Positions 45,159 through 53,454 are shown, counted from the first letter of the stretch. The stretch is DNA of 64,000 bases from Neorhizobium huautlense (GCF_030811685.1 NZ_JAUSRF010000006.1:62001-126000), one strand, 5' to 3'. Notes: generated by a model not told the origin, from the sequence alone. Made by a program: numbers and translations.

Positions 45159-45821
45159 TCAGAAATCCATGTCGTCGCCGCCGTCATCCATTCCAGTATC
45201 GGCATCTTCGACCGGCTGCGCCGGTTCAGGTGCCGGGGTTTCTGCCGCCTGTGCCTCGTTGCCGCCCATCATGCCCATGATGGCATTGCCGAGCAGCACA
45301 CCGCCGGCAACACCCATGGCCGTCTGGGCCGCACCGGCGAGAAAACCGCCGCCGCCTGCGCCACCGAAGCCAGGGCGCTGTGCGGCACCCGAACGACCCC
45401 ATGGGCCGCTCGGCTGTCCACCCTGTTGGCCGCCTTGCTGACCATTCGGGTCGGCATAGGCATTCTGGGCATAACCCTGATTACCGTAGGCTGCCGAAGC
45501 CGCAGGGGCTGCGCCGCGATAAGGGGCGGGCTGCTGGCGCGGCTGGCTGTTGCTGCCGAACATGCTGGAGAAGAAACCTCCGCCGCCGGCCGGACGGGCC
45601 GAGGCCTGGTATTCCAGTTCCTCGATCCGGCGCTGGGCAGCTTCGAGTGCCTGTTCCTGCACGACGATCGTCTGTGCCATGAAATAGGGCGCTGCCGGCT
45701 GCGAGGCGACACGCTGGTTGATGAAGGCTTCGGCCTCGCCGTCGCGCGGTCCGGTCTGGCCTTCAACCTGCTTCAGTTTACCGAACAGGCCGTCGATTGC
45801 ATGGCGGTCGTTCTGGTCCAT
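45159..45821 (-). CDS. DUF2076 family protein
   Basis: A 220-residue protein. The N-terminal 80 residues are the DUF2076 domain (IDGLFGKLKQVEGQTGPRD, PYFMAQTIVVQEQALEAAQ), followed by a Gly/Gln/Asn/Pro-rich low-complexity stretch (about 85-160), a short glycine-zipper-like hydrophobic segment (GFLAGAAQTAMGVAGGVLLG) and an acidic tail. DUF2076 has no settled function. It starts 28 bases after the BI-1 gene and is the last gene of the apparent ECF sigma operon, suggesting an envelope-stress role. Confidence 0.88.
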   Translation of the reverse strand: MDQNDRHAIDGLFGKLKQVEGQTGPRDGEAEAFINQRVASQPAAPYFMAQTIVVQEQALEAAQRRIEELEYQASARPAGGGGFFSSMFGSNSQPRQQPAPYRGAAPAASAAYGNQGYAQNAYADPNGQQGGQQGGQPSGPWGRSGAAQRPGFGGAGGGGFLAGAAQTAMGVAGGVLLGNAIMGMMGGNEAQAAETPAPEPAQPVEDADTGMDDGGDDMDF

Positions 45822-45849
45822 GAAGAATGCTCCTTGTGGTCAGTCTGTC

Positions 45850-46563
45850 TTATTCTTCGCGCTGGCCGGTGAAGTTCAGCAGCAGTTGGAAGATGTTGAC
45901 GAAGTTCAGGTAGAGCGAAAGCGCGCCCATGACGGCCATCTTCTGCTGGCTCTCCTGGTCGAAGTTTTCGGCATACTGTTCCTTGATGTTCTGCGTGTCC
46001 CACATGGTCAGGCCGAGGAAGACGACGATACCGATAACCGAGACGGCGAACTGCAGGGCGCTGGAGCCGAGGAAGATGTTGACGATCGAAGCGATCATCA
46101 CACCGATCAGGCCCATGATCATGAACGAGCCGAGCTTGGTCAGGTCACGCTTGGTGACGTAACCGTAAAGGCTGGTGGCGCCGAACATGGTGGCGGCGAT
46201 GAAGAAGGTGCGGGCGATGCTTGCGCCGGTGAACACGAGGAACACGGAAGCGAGCGAAAGACCCATCACGGCGCAGAAGATCCAGAAAGTCATCTGTGCG
46301 GAGGCCGCCGACATGGACTGGATCTTGAACGAGAAGAAGAACACGAAGGCGAGCGGGGCCAGCATCACCACCCATTTCAGCGGGGTGGAGAAGATCGGCA
46401 CGTAAAGCGCCGGCGTGGAGCCGACAACGAAGGCGACGAGGCCGGTAATGATCAGGCCAAGGCCCATGTAGTTATAGATGCGCAGCATATGCTGGCGCAG
46501 GCCCTCGTCGAAATCCGCGCGGGACTGGACGGAAGAATTGTAGCCGAAGCGGGGCGTATTCAT
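45850..46563 (-). CDS. Bax inhibitor-1 / YccA family membrane protein
   Basis: A 237-residue inner-membrane protein with seven hydrophobic segments. The BI-1/TMBIM family is recognisable from MTFWIFCAVMGLSLASVF, ATMFGATSLYGYVTKRDLT and the terminal LYLNFVNIFQLLL. Bacterial members include pH-sensitive calcium-leak channels (BsYetJ) and the FtsH-interacting YccA. The ATG at 46563 has GAGGAG seven bases upstream. It lies 22 bases after the anti-sigma gene and 28 before the DUF2076 gene, all on one strand. Confidence 0.93.
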   Translation of the reverse strand: MNTPRFGYNSSVQSRADFDEGLRQHMLRIYNYMGLGLIITGLVAFVVGSTPALYVPIFSTPLKWVVMLAPLAFVFFFSFKIQSMSAASAQMTFWIFCAVMGLSLASVFLVFTGASIARTFFIAATMFGATSLYGYVTKRDLTKLGSFMIMGLIGVMIASIVNIFLGSSALQFAVSVIGIVVFLGLTMWDTQNIKEQYAENFDQESQQKMAVMGALSLYLNFVNIFQLLLNFTGQREE

Positions 46564-46585
46564 CAAATTGCTCCTCTTGAGATTT

Positions 46586-47359
46586 TTAATAAAGCGTGTC
46601 GGCGAGGCTTTGGGCCTCGTCCTTCAACTGGTTGGCATTCTGGGTTTCGGACACGAGCGCATAAGCGACCTCGCCGATCTGCCAGTAGGAAGCCTGCACA
46701 CCGTCCGATTTGGTCAGTGTCGCCTGCTGCACGGCAAAACTGCCGGGACGCACGGCAAACAGCGAAAGCCGTTCCGCACCGTCGCGCAGGATGGTCACCT
46801 CGACACTCGGGCCGAAGGCGGATGGAAAGATCTGCACGTCCTTCACCTGCCAGCCTTCCGGAATGTCCGGCATGACAATGGCGGTGGCGGAACGGATGCC
46901 GGCGGCATCGTAATTGGCCGCCTCCATTTGCGAAGGCATGGTTTCGCGCAGTTTGGACGTCGTATGGGCGCTGATTGCCGCATCGACAAAGCTCGGAACA
47001 GGCGTCGAGGCTTCCACCGTGCTTGGCGTGAAAGGACCGATCGTGCTGTTGGCAAACCAGCCGGCGCACAAAAGCAGGCCGACGGCCGCTATGCGCTGCA
47101 GCGGATAGAGCATGCGGTGACGCGACAGAGCGCCCTGCAGGCGGCGGGCGGCCTCCCGAGTTTCCGGCCTTCCATGCGTCGGCGCGGTCGCCAATGCCAG
47201 GCGCAGCTCGCCGCGAATGGAAAGGTCGGCCATCACCTTGGCGGCGATTTCCGGATGTTCGGAAAGATGGGCCTCCACCTCGATCCGGCGCGCGGTGTCG
47301 AGCTGGTCGTCCACATAGGCGTCGATATCGGTGGGCAGGATCGGGTCAACGGGTTTCAT
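46586..47359 (-). CDS. transmembrane anti-sigma factor
   Basis: A 257-residue protein with a cytoplasmic N-terminal anti-sigma segment (ILPTDIDAYVDDQLDTARRI, then EVEAHLSEHPEIAAKV), one membrane helix (about residues 89-105, IAAVGLLLCAGWFANS) and a periplasmic domain of about 150 residues. No zinc HxxxCxxC motif is present, so it is not a ZAS-type redox sensor. Its ATG overlaps the end of the upstream ECF sigma gene by 14 bases, the usual coupling of a sigma/anti-sigma pair. It should hold the sigma factor at the membrane until an envelope signal. Confidence 0.88.
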   Translation of the reverse strand: MKPVDPILPTDIDAYVDDQLDTARRIEVEAHLSEHPEIAAKVMADLSIRGELRLALATAPTHGRPETREAARRLQGALSRHRMLYPLQRIAAVGLLLCAGWFANSTIGPFTPSTVEASTPVPSFVDAAISAHTTSKLRETMPSQMEAANYDAAGIRSATAIVMPDIPEGWQVKDVQIFPSAFGPSVEVTILRDGAERLSLFAVRPGSFAVQQATLTKSDGVQASYWQIGEVAYALVSETQNANQLKDEAQSLADTLY

Positions 47360-47891
47360 CGCGTCCGCCTCCAATGATCTTCAGGTGGGTGGGGTTGGCA
47401 CTGCGCCGGCCTTCCTCGAAATCGCGCAGTTTTTCGCGCGCGCGGGAAATGCGCGACATCAGCGTGCCGACGGGAATGGAAAGCGCGTTTGCGGCTTCCT
47501 GATAGGAAAGACCTTCGATCGCCACCAGATGCAGGGCATCGCGCTGTTCGTCGGGCAGGCCGTGAAAGGCATCGCGCAACTGTTTCAGGCGGATGGAATG
47601 GTTGGGGTCCGCCTGCTCGACTGTGTCGATCAGATAGGCGGCATCGTCATGACGGCGGTCGAGCGATTTTGCTCGGCGCAGGCGGTCGATATGGGTATTG
47701 TGCACGATCGACAGCAGCCAGTTGCGCAGGTTGCCACCGGTGCGGAAGGTTGCCTTGCGTTCAAAGGCGCGCACCAGCGCGTCATGCACCAGGTCCTCGG
47801 CATCGTCCGGATGGCGAACAAGCGAACGCGCGTAACGGCGCAGGCTCGAAAGCTGTGCCAGAACGTCAAAGGGCTGTCGTTTGTTGCTCAT
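47346..47891 (-). CDS. ECF-type RNA polymerase sigma factor
   Basis: A 181-residue extracytoplasmic-function sigma factor: region 2 (LRRYARSLVRHPDDAEDLVH, LRNWLLSIVHNTHIDRLRR) and region 4 (LPDEQRDALHLVAIEGLSYQ, IPVGTLMSRISRAREKL). It is not the EcfG general-stress factor, which pairs with NepR/PhyR; here a membrane anti-sigma gene overlaps its 3' end. I choose the ATG at 47891 (MSNKRQPFDVL); the open frame runs 30 codons further upstream but those look non-coding. A GGAATAA / CGTATA pair lies immediately upstream and could be its own autoregulated promoter. Confidence 0.92.
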   Translation of the reverse strand: MSNKRQPFDVLAQLSSLRRYARSLVRHPDDAEDLVHDALVRAFERKATFRTGGNLRNWLLSIVHNTHIDRLRRAKSLDRRHDDAAYLIDTVEQADPNHSIRLKQLRDAFHGLPDEQRDALHLVAIEGLSYQEAANALSIPVGTLMSRISRAREKLRDFEEGRRSANPTHLKIIGGGRDETR

Positions 47892-47898
47892 GACCGAA

Positions 47899-47926
47899 TA
47901 TACGCAGGCCGAAGGATGTTTATTCC
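47899..47926 (-). promoter_or_regulatory. candidate ECF-type autoregulatory promoter
   Basis: On the minus strand GGAATAA (47926-47920) and CGTATA (47904-47899) are separated by 15 bases and end only seven bases before the sigma ATG, which would make a leaderless or nearly leaderless mRNA. The elements look ECF-like but the match is by eye. Confidence 0.35.
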
Positions 47927-48005
47927 GCCGGATGCGAAATTTTTTCGGCAGACGGCGCAAAGCCGTTTCCGGCTCGGTCATATCGTCATGTCATGGGAAA
48001 TGATT

Positions 48006-48185
48006 TGAAGAGAGAATGGAGCGGGTGAAGCGATTCGAACGCTCGACCCTAACCTTGGCAAGGTTATGCTCTACCCCTGAGCTACACCCGCTCATAATCC
48101 ACCGGTCCGGGGTAGTTATGCTGAACCGTGGGCCGCATCGCTGCGACGAGGCGGTGTATCGCTCAAACCATTTTCAAATGCAACA
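48006..48185. repeat. direct repeat carrying tRNA-Gly, unit 1
   Basis: 180 bases matched by 48323-48502 with a single mismatch; 169 of them (48017-48185) are identical. It includes the tRNA and the 94 bases upstream of it, hence its promoter region. Confidence 0.93.
48017..48091 (-). tRNA. tRNA-Gly(GCC), copy 1
   Basis: On the minus strand GCGGGTG...CACCCGC acceptor stem, D-loop AGCTCAGGGGTAGAGC, anticodon GCC in CCTTGCCAAGG, T-loop GTTCGAATC, discriminator T and encoded CCA; 75 bases. Confidence 0.96.
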
Positions 48186-48322
48186 CCTTTGTGACGAGGT
48201 GGGAGCATTTTTTCTGAGAGAGTTTGTGGAAAAGGCGAGAGTGTCCGCTGTGACTGCAGCAGCAAGCGCAAAGCGGCTGTGACGCAATGAGTTGCGTCTT
48301 CCGGCATGCTTTTAATGTCATG

Positions 48323-48502
48323 TGAAGAGAAAATGGAGCGGGTGAAGCGATTCGAACGCTCGACCCTAACCTTGGCAAGGTTATGCTCTACCCCTGAGCT
48401 ACACCCGCTCATAATCCACCGGTCCGGGGTAGTTATGCTGAACCGTGGGCCGCATCGCTGCGACGAGGCGGTGTATCGCTCAAACCATTTTCAAATGCAA
48501 CA
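48323..48502. repeat. direct repeat carrying tRNA-Gly, unit 2
   Basis: Second unit of the tandem-type duplication, offset 317 bases. The 137 bases between the units (48186-48322) are unique and hold no gene I can support. Confidence 0.93.
48334..48408 (-). tRNA. tRNA-Gly(GCC), copy 2
   Basis: Identical in every base to copy 1 and 317 bases from it, with the same anticodon GCC and encoded CCA. It lies inside a longer duplicated block. Confidence 0.96.
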
Positions 48503-48652
48503 GGGAAATTGCACCGACGCGAAGAAAATGTTGGCGCGAAGAAAATGTTGGGCCGCTGGAAAAACGGATCTGCGGGTGGGCAGGGGGCGAACATGTCGCT
48601 TGCGGACCTTGTTGCGTTTGGGCGCGCTGTCTAATGTCGCGCAAACACCATA

Positions 48653-49192
48653 ATGGAACCACGCGACATGACCGAGACTGCTGAGACCGTAACGTTGCCC
48701 GCCACTGCCGACGATCTTTTCGAATATCTGGACAGCCTCGGCATTCCGCATACGACGAAAACCCATGCGCCGGTCTTCACCGTGGCGGAATCGGAAAGCC
48801 TGCGCGACGAAATCCCCGGTGCGCATACGAAAAACCTGTTCGTGAAGGACAAGAAGGACCAGTATTTCGTCGTCACCGTCGAGGAGCGCGCCGAGGTGGA
48901 CCTGAAAACCATTCACAAGGTCATCGGCGCTTCCAGCCGTGTCTCGTTCGGCAGGCCGGAAAAGATGATCGAGTTTCTGGGTGTCATCCCCGGTTCGGTC
49001 ACGGTGTTTGCTGCCTTCAACGACAAGCAGAAGAATGTCACCTTCGTGCTCGACGAGGCACTGATGGAGCACGAGATCATCAACGGCCATCCGCTGTCCA
49101 ATGATGCGACGACCTCGGTTTCGACCGCTGACCTGATCCGGTTCTTCAAGGCGACGGGCCATGAGCCGCTTGTCTTGAAAGTAACGGGCTGA
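48653..49192 (+). CDS. ProX/YbaK-type aminoacyl-tRNA deacylase
   Basis: A 179-residue trans-editing protein of the YbaK/ProX family that hydrolyses mischarged tRNA (ProX removes Ala from tRNA-Pro). Motifs: KTHAPVFTVAESESLRDEIP, GAHTKNLFVKDKK (family Lys-Asn-Leu-Phe block) and GSVTVFAAFND. It is a single-domain free-standing form. Start 48653 or 48668 (MTETAE), neither with a strong ribosome site. It lies next to the tRNA-Gly duplication, on the opposite strand. Confidence 0.88.
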   Translation: MEPRDMTETAETVTLPATADDLFEYLDSLGIPHTTKTHAPVFTVAESESLRDEIPGAHTKNLFVKDKKDQYFVVTVEERAEVDLKTIHKVIGASSRVSFGRPEKMIEFLGVIPGSVTVFAAFNDKQKNVTFVLDEALMEHEIINGHPLSNDATTSVSTADLIRFFKATGHEPLVLKVTG

Positions 49193-49251
49193 CATACGAT
49201 CTTTTCGGCCTACATATACAAAGACAAACAGACACTCGCGGGGAGACCATC

Positions 49252-50274
49252 ATGAGCGACACGAACAATCCTTATGGCGGCAGCCAGTACGGCGGCTCCT
49301 ATGGCCAGTCTTATGGTGGTCAGGGCGGTGCCTCGGTTTCTTACGGCGGTGCATCCGCCGCTTCCGCACCTGCTGCCGCAGACCCAGTGCCATCAGGCGA
49401 TGTCATCGTTGATACGACGACAGCCGGGTTCACCAAGGATGTTCTCGAAGAGTCCCGCATCCGTCCGGTTCTCGTCGATTTCTGGGCGCCGTGGTGCGGT
49501 CCCTGCAAACAGCTGACCCCCGTCATCGAAAAGGTCGTCAACGAGGCCGGCGGCGCCGTTCGTCTGGCCAAGATGAACATCGATGATCATCCGTCCATTC
49601 CGGGCCAGCTCGGCATCCAGTCCATCCCGGCTGTGATCGCATTCGTCGATGGCCGCCCGGTCGATGGTTTCATGGGTGCTGTGCCTGAAAGCCAGGTGCG
49701 CCAGTTCATCGAAAAGCTTGCCGGCCCTCCCGGTGCCGATCAGGCGGCCGAAATCGAGGCGGCGCTGACGGAGGCCGAAGGCCTGCTGGCCGCCGGTCAG
49801 GTACAAGAGGCGGCACAGCTTTACGGCGCGGTGCTGCAGGCAGATCAGGAAAACGCCAAGGCCGCCGCCGGCATGATGCAGTGCCTCATCGCGCTCGGTG
49901 AAACCGCGCGTGCGTCGCAGATGCTGGCTTCGCTGCCGGAAGAGATGACGTCTGATCCCGCCATTCAGGCGGTGAAGACAAAACTCGAGCAGATCGAGGA
50001 AGCCCGCAAACTGGGTGATCCCGTGGCGCTGGAACAGGCGCTTGCCGCCAACCCGGACGATCACGAAGCCCGCATGAACCTTGCCAAGATCCTCAATGTG
50101 CAGGGCGATCGCGAGGCTGCGGCCGAACATCTGCTCACCATCATGCGCAAGGATCGCGCATTTGACGAGGATGGTGCCCGCCGCCAGCTGCTGCAGTTTT
50201 TCGAAGTCTGGGGGCCCAAAGACCCTGCAACGATCTCGGCGCGCCGCCGGCTGTCGTCCATTCTGTTTTCCTAA
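49252..50274 (+). CDS. thioredoxin-TPR protein (CnoX/YbbN-like) with YGG-rich N-terminus
   Basis: A 340-residue protein with three parts. Residues 1-45 are a low-complexity Gly/Tyr/Ser/Gln stretch (for example YGGSYGQSYGGQGG). Residues about 50-160 form a thioredoxin domain with active site WCGPC (Cys82, Cys85). The rest is an alpha-helical TPR-like region. The last two parts are those of YbbN/CnoX, a chaperedoxin that protects clients for GroEL and DnaK; the CGPC site suggests real redox activity, unlike the SQHC of E. coli. The ATG at 49252 has a GGGGAG ribosome site. Followed by the Lon-N-type and Trm112 genes. Confidence 0.92.
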   Translation: MSDTNNPYGGSQYGGSYGQSYGGQGGASVSYGGASAASAPAAADPVPSGDVIVDTTTAGFTKDVLEESRIRPVLVDFWAPWCGPCKQLTPVIEKVVNEAGGAVRLAKMNIDDHPSIPGQLGIQSIPAVIAFVDGRPVDGFMGAVPESQVRQFIEKLAGPPGADQAAEIEAALTEAEGLLAAGQVQEAAQLYGAVLQADQENAKAAAGMMQCLIALGETARASQMLASLPEEMTSDPAIQAVKTKLEQIEEARKLGDPVALEQALAANPDDHEARMNLAKILNVQGDREAAAEHLLTIMRKDRAFDEDGARRQLLQFFEVWGPKDPATISARRRLSSILFS

Positions 50275-50382
50275 ACGGATAGGCTTGCGTTTCGGCATGA
50301 CCGCCCCACATTAACCGTGAGGCGGTCAGCCGGCATGAAACACGGCCGCGGGAGGGACCGCCGGAACTTCCGGAGGTTAGGC

Positions 50383-51057
50383 ATGCATGTTGGCAACGCG
50401 CGATATCTGAAACTCGAGGATATTCCCGAAAAGATCCCGGTTTTTCCCCTGACGGGCGCGCTTCTCCTGCCCGGTGGGCAGCTCCCGCTCAATATTTTCG
50501 AACCACGTTATCTTGCCATGTTCGATGCTGCCATTTCCGGCAACCGCCTGATCGGCATCGTGCAGCCTGCCATGGGCGAGCATGAGGGCGAGGAGAGTAC
50601 GCGACCGGCGCTCAGCCATATCGGCTGTGTCGGGCGCATCACCTCTTTCGGTGAGACAGGCGATGGTCGTTACATCACCTCGCTCAGCGGCATCTGCCGT
50701 TTTCGACTTCTTGACGAGATCGGCGACGGCCACCCCTTCCGCACATTCAGGATTTCGCCGTTTCTCTCGGACCTGACGGATGATGACGAGGCGTCGGTCG
50801 ATCGCGAGGCGCTGCTGCGCGTCTTTCGCGATTATCTCGATGCCAACAAGCTGGAAGCCGACTGGGAAAGTGTGGAGCGCGCCGGAAATCGCACGCTGGT
50901 CAATTCCCTGTCGATGATGTCCCCTTTCGGTCCGGCCGAAAAACAGGCATTGCTGGAAGCCCCGGACCTCAAATCCCGCGCCGATACGCTGATTGCGATC
51001 ACCGAAATCCTGCTGGCGCGCGGTTTTGGCGAAGCGGAGACGACAAGGCTGCAATAG
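50383..51057 (+). CDS. LON N-terminal (substrate-binding) domain protein
   Basis: A 224-residue protein equal to the N-terminal substrate-binding domain of Lon protease without ATPase or protease parts: IPVFPLTGALLLPGGQLPLN, IFEPRYLAMFD, GCVGRI, and a helical C-terminus. Such stand-alone proteins are widespread and of unclear role. The ATG at 50383 has CGGAGG eight bases upstream. Its stop codon lies in the first unit of a 16-base tandem repeat; the Trm112 gene follows 24 bases later. Confidence 0.88.
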   Translation: MHVGNARYLKLEDIPEKIPVFPLTGALLLPGGQLPLNIFEPRYLAMFDAAISGNRLIGIVQPAMGEHEGEESTRPALSHIGCVGRITSFGETGDGRYITSLSGICRFRLLDEIGDGHPFRTFRISPFLSDLTDDDEASVDREALLRVFRDYLDANKLEADWESVERAGNRTLVNSLSMMSPFGPAEKQALLEAPDLKSRADTLIAITEILLARGFGEAETTRLQ

Positions 51058-51075
51058 GCCAAGGCTGCAATAGGC
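51044..51075. repeat. 16-bp perfect tandem repeat at a stop codon
   Basis: CAAGGCTGCAATAGGC occurs twice head to tail (51044-51059, 51060-51075). The first copy contains the TAG stop of the LON-domain gene. Confidence 0.95.
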
Positions 51076-51081
51076 ACAGTG

Positions 51082-51270
51082 ATGGACGAAAGACTGAGCA
51101 AGGTCGACCCGAAACTGCTGGAACTGCTGGTCTGCCCGCTTTCCAAGGGGCGGCTGGTTTTCCAGCGCGATACCAATGAGCTCGTGTCGGAAGGTGCGCG
51201 GCTCGCCTATCCGATCCGCGACGGTATCCCGATCATGCTCGTGTCAGAAGCCCGCAAGCTGGAAGACTGA
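51082..51270 (+). CDS. Trm112 family protein (UPF0434)
   Basis: A 62-residue protein of the Trm112/YcaR family: [16 protein letters not shown] and the end block [17 protein letters not shown]. In eukaryotes and archaea Trm112 activates methyltransferases; in bacteria the role is little known. Only one Cys is present, so no full zinc site. ATG at 51082, or GTG one codon earlier. It ends one base before the stop of the converging hydroxylase gene. Confidence 0.9.
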   Translation: MDERLSKVDPKLLELLVCPLSKGRLVFQRDTNELVSEGARLAYPIRDGIPIMLVSEARKLED

Positions 51271-51271
51271 C

Positions 51272-52486
51272 TTATATCGCCTGTCCGGCCAAAAGGCGTG
51301 GGCCGCCTTTTTCAGATGTGCCGGCCGCTTCCCTGATAAAATAGGATTTAAGGCCCGGCAGACGTTCGACGATGCCGAGGCCTAGATCGCGGGCGATGCG
51401 GATCGGGCCGATATCGTTGGAAAACAGCCGGTTCAGCACATCAGTCGTCACGCCCATCCTGAACGTGTCGAAACGGCGCCAGGACTGGTAACGTTCCAGC
51501 ACGTTGAGCGAGCCGATATCGAGGCCAAGCCGATCGGCTTCGACCACGGTTTCGGCAAGAGCCGCCACATCCTTGAAGCCGAGATTGAGGCCCTGGCCGG
51601 AAATCGGGTGAATGCCATGTGCGGCATCGCCCGCCAGTGCAAACCGCTGCGCCACAAAGGAACGCGACAGGGTGAGCCCGAGCGGAAAGGCCTTGCGACA
51701 GCCCAGAACACGCAATTCGCCCAGCTTGTGACCGAAGCGGCGCTGCAGTTCTTCCTCGAACACCAGATCGTCGGAGGTGACCAAGCGCTCGGCATCGGCC
51801 GTGCGTTCCGTCCAGACCAGCGACGAACGATTGCCGGTCAGCGGCAGGATGGCGAAGGGGCCGGAGGGCAAAAAGTGTTCTTCGGCAACGCCTTCATGCG
51901 GCCGTTCATGTTCCACGGTCGCGACGATGCCGGACTGGTCGTATTTCCAGCTGACCGTCTTGATGCCGGCCATGTCGCGCAGCTTTGAGCGCACGCCGTC
52001 GCAGGCGACGAGAAGGCGGGTTTCGACCGTCGAGCCATCCGAAAGCGACAGCGTCGTCGCCGTGTTGCCGGTGACAAAGCCTGTGCCGGAAACGCCGTGG
52101 CGGATGGTGATGCCGAGGCGCGCGCAGGCATTGCGCAGCGCCCGTACCATCGAAACATTGGGGATCATGTGAGCGAACGGCTTTCCGTCCTCGACGTCAC
52201 CGTCAAAAGTCAGGAAAACGGGGCGGACGGGATCCGAGGTGCGCGAATCGGTGACGACCATGCGGTTGATCTGCTGCGCATCCGGCAGGATTTCCTGCCA
52301 TGCGCCAAAAACATCGAGCATGCGGCTGGCGGCGGCAATCACGGCGGAAGCGCGCTCGTCCTTTTCCCACACGCCTTCGGGTGCTGCCTCGATCACCTCG
52401 ACGGCGAGATGCGGCGCTGCCTGCTTGACGGCCACCGCGGCGCTGAGGCCCACATAGCCGCCTCCGACGATCAGCATGTCCAGCAT
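51272..52486 (-). CDS. UbiH/UbiF-family FAD-dependent hydroxylase
   Basis: A 404-residue flavoprotein monooxygenase, most likely a ubiquinone-ring hydroxylase. FAD motifs: GGGYVGLSAA at the N-terminus, ACDGVRSKLRD mid-chain and GDAAHGIHPISGQGLNLGFKD near residue 285. The last is the UbiH/COQ6 signature. Alphaproteobacteria use one to three such enzymes of varying regiospecificity (UbiL, UbiH, UbiF), so the exact position hydroxylated is open. Divergent from tesB. Confidence 0.9.
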   Translation of the reverse strand: MLDMLIVGGGYVGLSAAVAVKQAAPHLAVEVIEAAPEGVWEKDERASAVIAAASRMLDVFGAWQEILPDAQQINRMVVTDSRTSDPVRPVFLTFDGDVEDGKPFAHMIPNVSMVRALRNACARLGITIRHGVSGTGFVTGNTATTLSLSDGSTVETRLLVACDGVRSKLRDMAGIKTVSWKYDQSGIVATVEHERPHEGVAEEHFLPSGPFAILPLTGNRSSLVWTERTADAERLVTSDDLVFEEELQRRFGHKLGELRVLGCRKAFPLGLTLSRSFVAQRFALAGDAAHGIHPISGQGLNLGFKDVAALAETVVEADRLGLDIGSLNVLERYQSWRRFDTFRMGVTTDVLNRLFSNDIGPIRIARDLGLGIVERLPGLKSYFIREAAGTSEKGGPRLLAGQAI

Positions 52487-52566
52487 TTGACGCTCCGTTC
52501 GCTATTGCATTTCATCGCCTATATAGAGCATGCCTCTTCGGCTTCCTATCACCGGGACTGATCAAA

Positions 52567-53454
52567 ATGCCGCATAATGACGATTCCACCCGCTCCGCCA
52601 TGGACGGGCTTCTCGCTACGCTCGATCTCGAAAAGCTCGAGGAAAACCTGTTTCGCGGCAAAAGCCCGAAAGCCGGCTGGCAGCGCGTGTTTGGCGGGCA
52701 GGTGATCGCACAGGCGCTGGTGGCCGCCCAGCGCACCGTCGATGCCGATCGTTTCACCCATTCGCTGCACGCCTATTTCCTGCGCCCCGGCGATCCGGCG
52801 GTGCCGATCGTCTATCAGGTGGAGCGCATGCGCGATGGCTCCAGTTTCACCACCCGCAGCGTCGTTGCCGTTCAGCATGGCCGTCCGATTTTCACGATGA
52901 CCGCATCCTTCCAGGTGGATGAGCCCGGTTTCGACCACCAGATCGACATGCCAAAGGTGCCGCCGCCGGAGCAGCTTTTGGGCGAGGACGATTTCCAGAA
53001 GCAGGTGCTTTCGCATGCGCCCGAGGCGATCCGCAAATATTGGGGCCAGAAGCGTCCGGTCGAATTTCGCCCCGTCTCGCTGCGCCACTACATGACCCGC
53101 GAAAAACTCGATCCCGAACAGCAGATCTGGGTGCGCACGACGGGGCCGGTGCCGATGGATCGCGGTATCCAGGCGGCGGTGCTGGCCTATCTTTCCGACA
53201 TGACCCTGCTCGACACCTCGCTTTATGCGCATGGCTCGACGATTTTCGATCCCGGCATTCAGGCGGCCAGCATCGATCACGCCATGTGGTTTCATCGTCC
53301 GGTCGAGTTCGATGACTGGCTTCTCTACACGCAGGACAGCCCCAATGCGCGAAATGCCCGCGGAATGACCCGTGGCAGCATTTTTACGCGTTCCGGCGTG
53401 CTGGTGGCGTCCGTGGCGCAGGAGGGCCTGATTCGCAAACGGGCAAATGACTAA
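52567..53454 (+). CDS. tesB: acyl-CoA thioesterase II
   Basis: A 295-residue double-hotdog thioesterase hydrolysing medium- and long-chain acyl-CoA. Motifs of TesB: LFRGKSPKAGWQRVFGGQVI, HSLHAYFLRPGD, ASLDHAMWFHRP-type (SIDHAMWFHRP, with the catalytic Asp), and GMTRGSIF near the C-terminus. Length and motif order match TesB. Monocistronic, with a terminator 48 bases after the stop. Confidence 0.94.
   Translation: MPHNDDSTRSAMDGLLATLDLEKLEENLFRGKSPKAGWQRVFGGQVIAQALVAAQRTVDADRFTHSLHAYFLRPGDPAVPIVYQVERMRDGSSFTTRSVVAVQHGRPIFTMTASFQVDEPGFDHQIDMPKVPPPEQLLGEDDFQKQVLSHAPEAIRKYWGQKRPVEFRPVSLRHYMTREKLDPEQQIWVRTTGPVPMDRGIQAAVLAYLSDMTLLDTSLYAHGSTIFDPGIQAASIDHAMWFHRPVEFDDWLLYTQDSPNARNARGMTRGSIFTRSGVLVASVAQEGLIRKRAND

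Noticed and set aside
48041..48410. The tRNA-Gly repeats as CRISPR or phage attachment sites
   Set aside because: Only two units, each a complete tRNA with CCA and flanking DNA; no spacer array, no integrase and no partial tRNA 3' end repeat.
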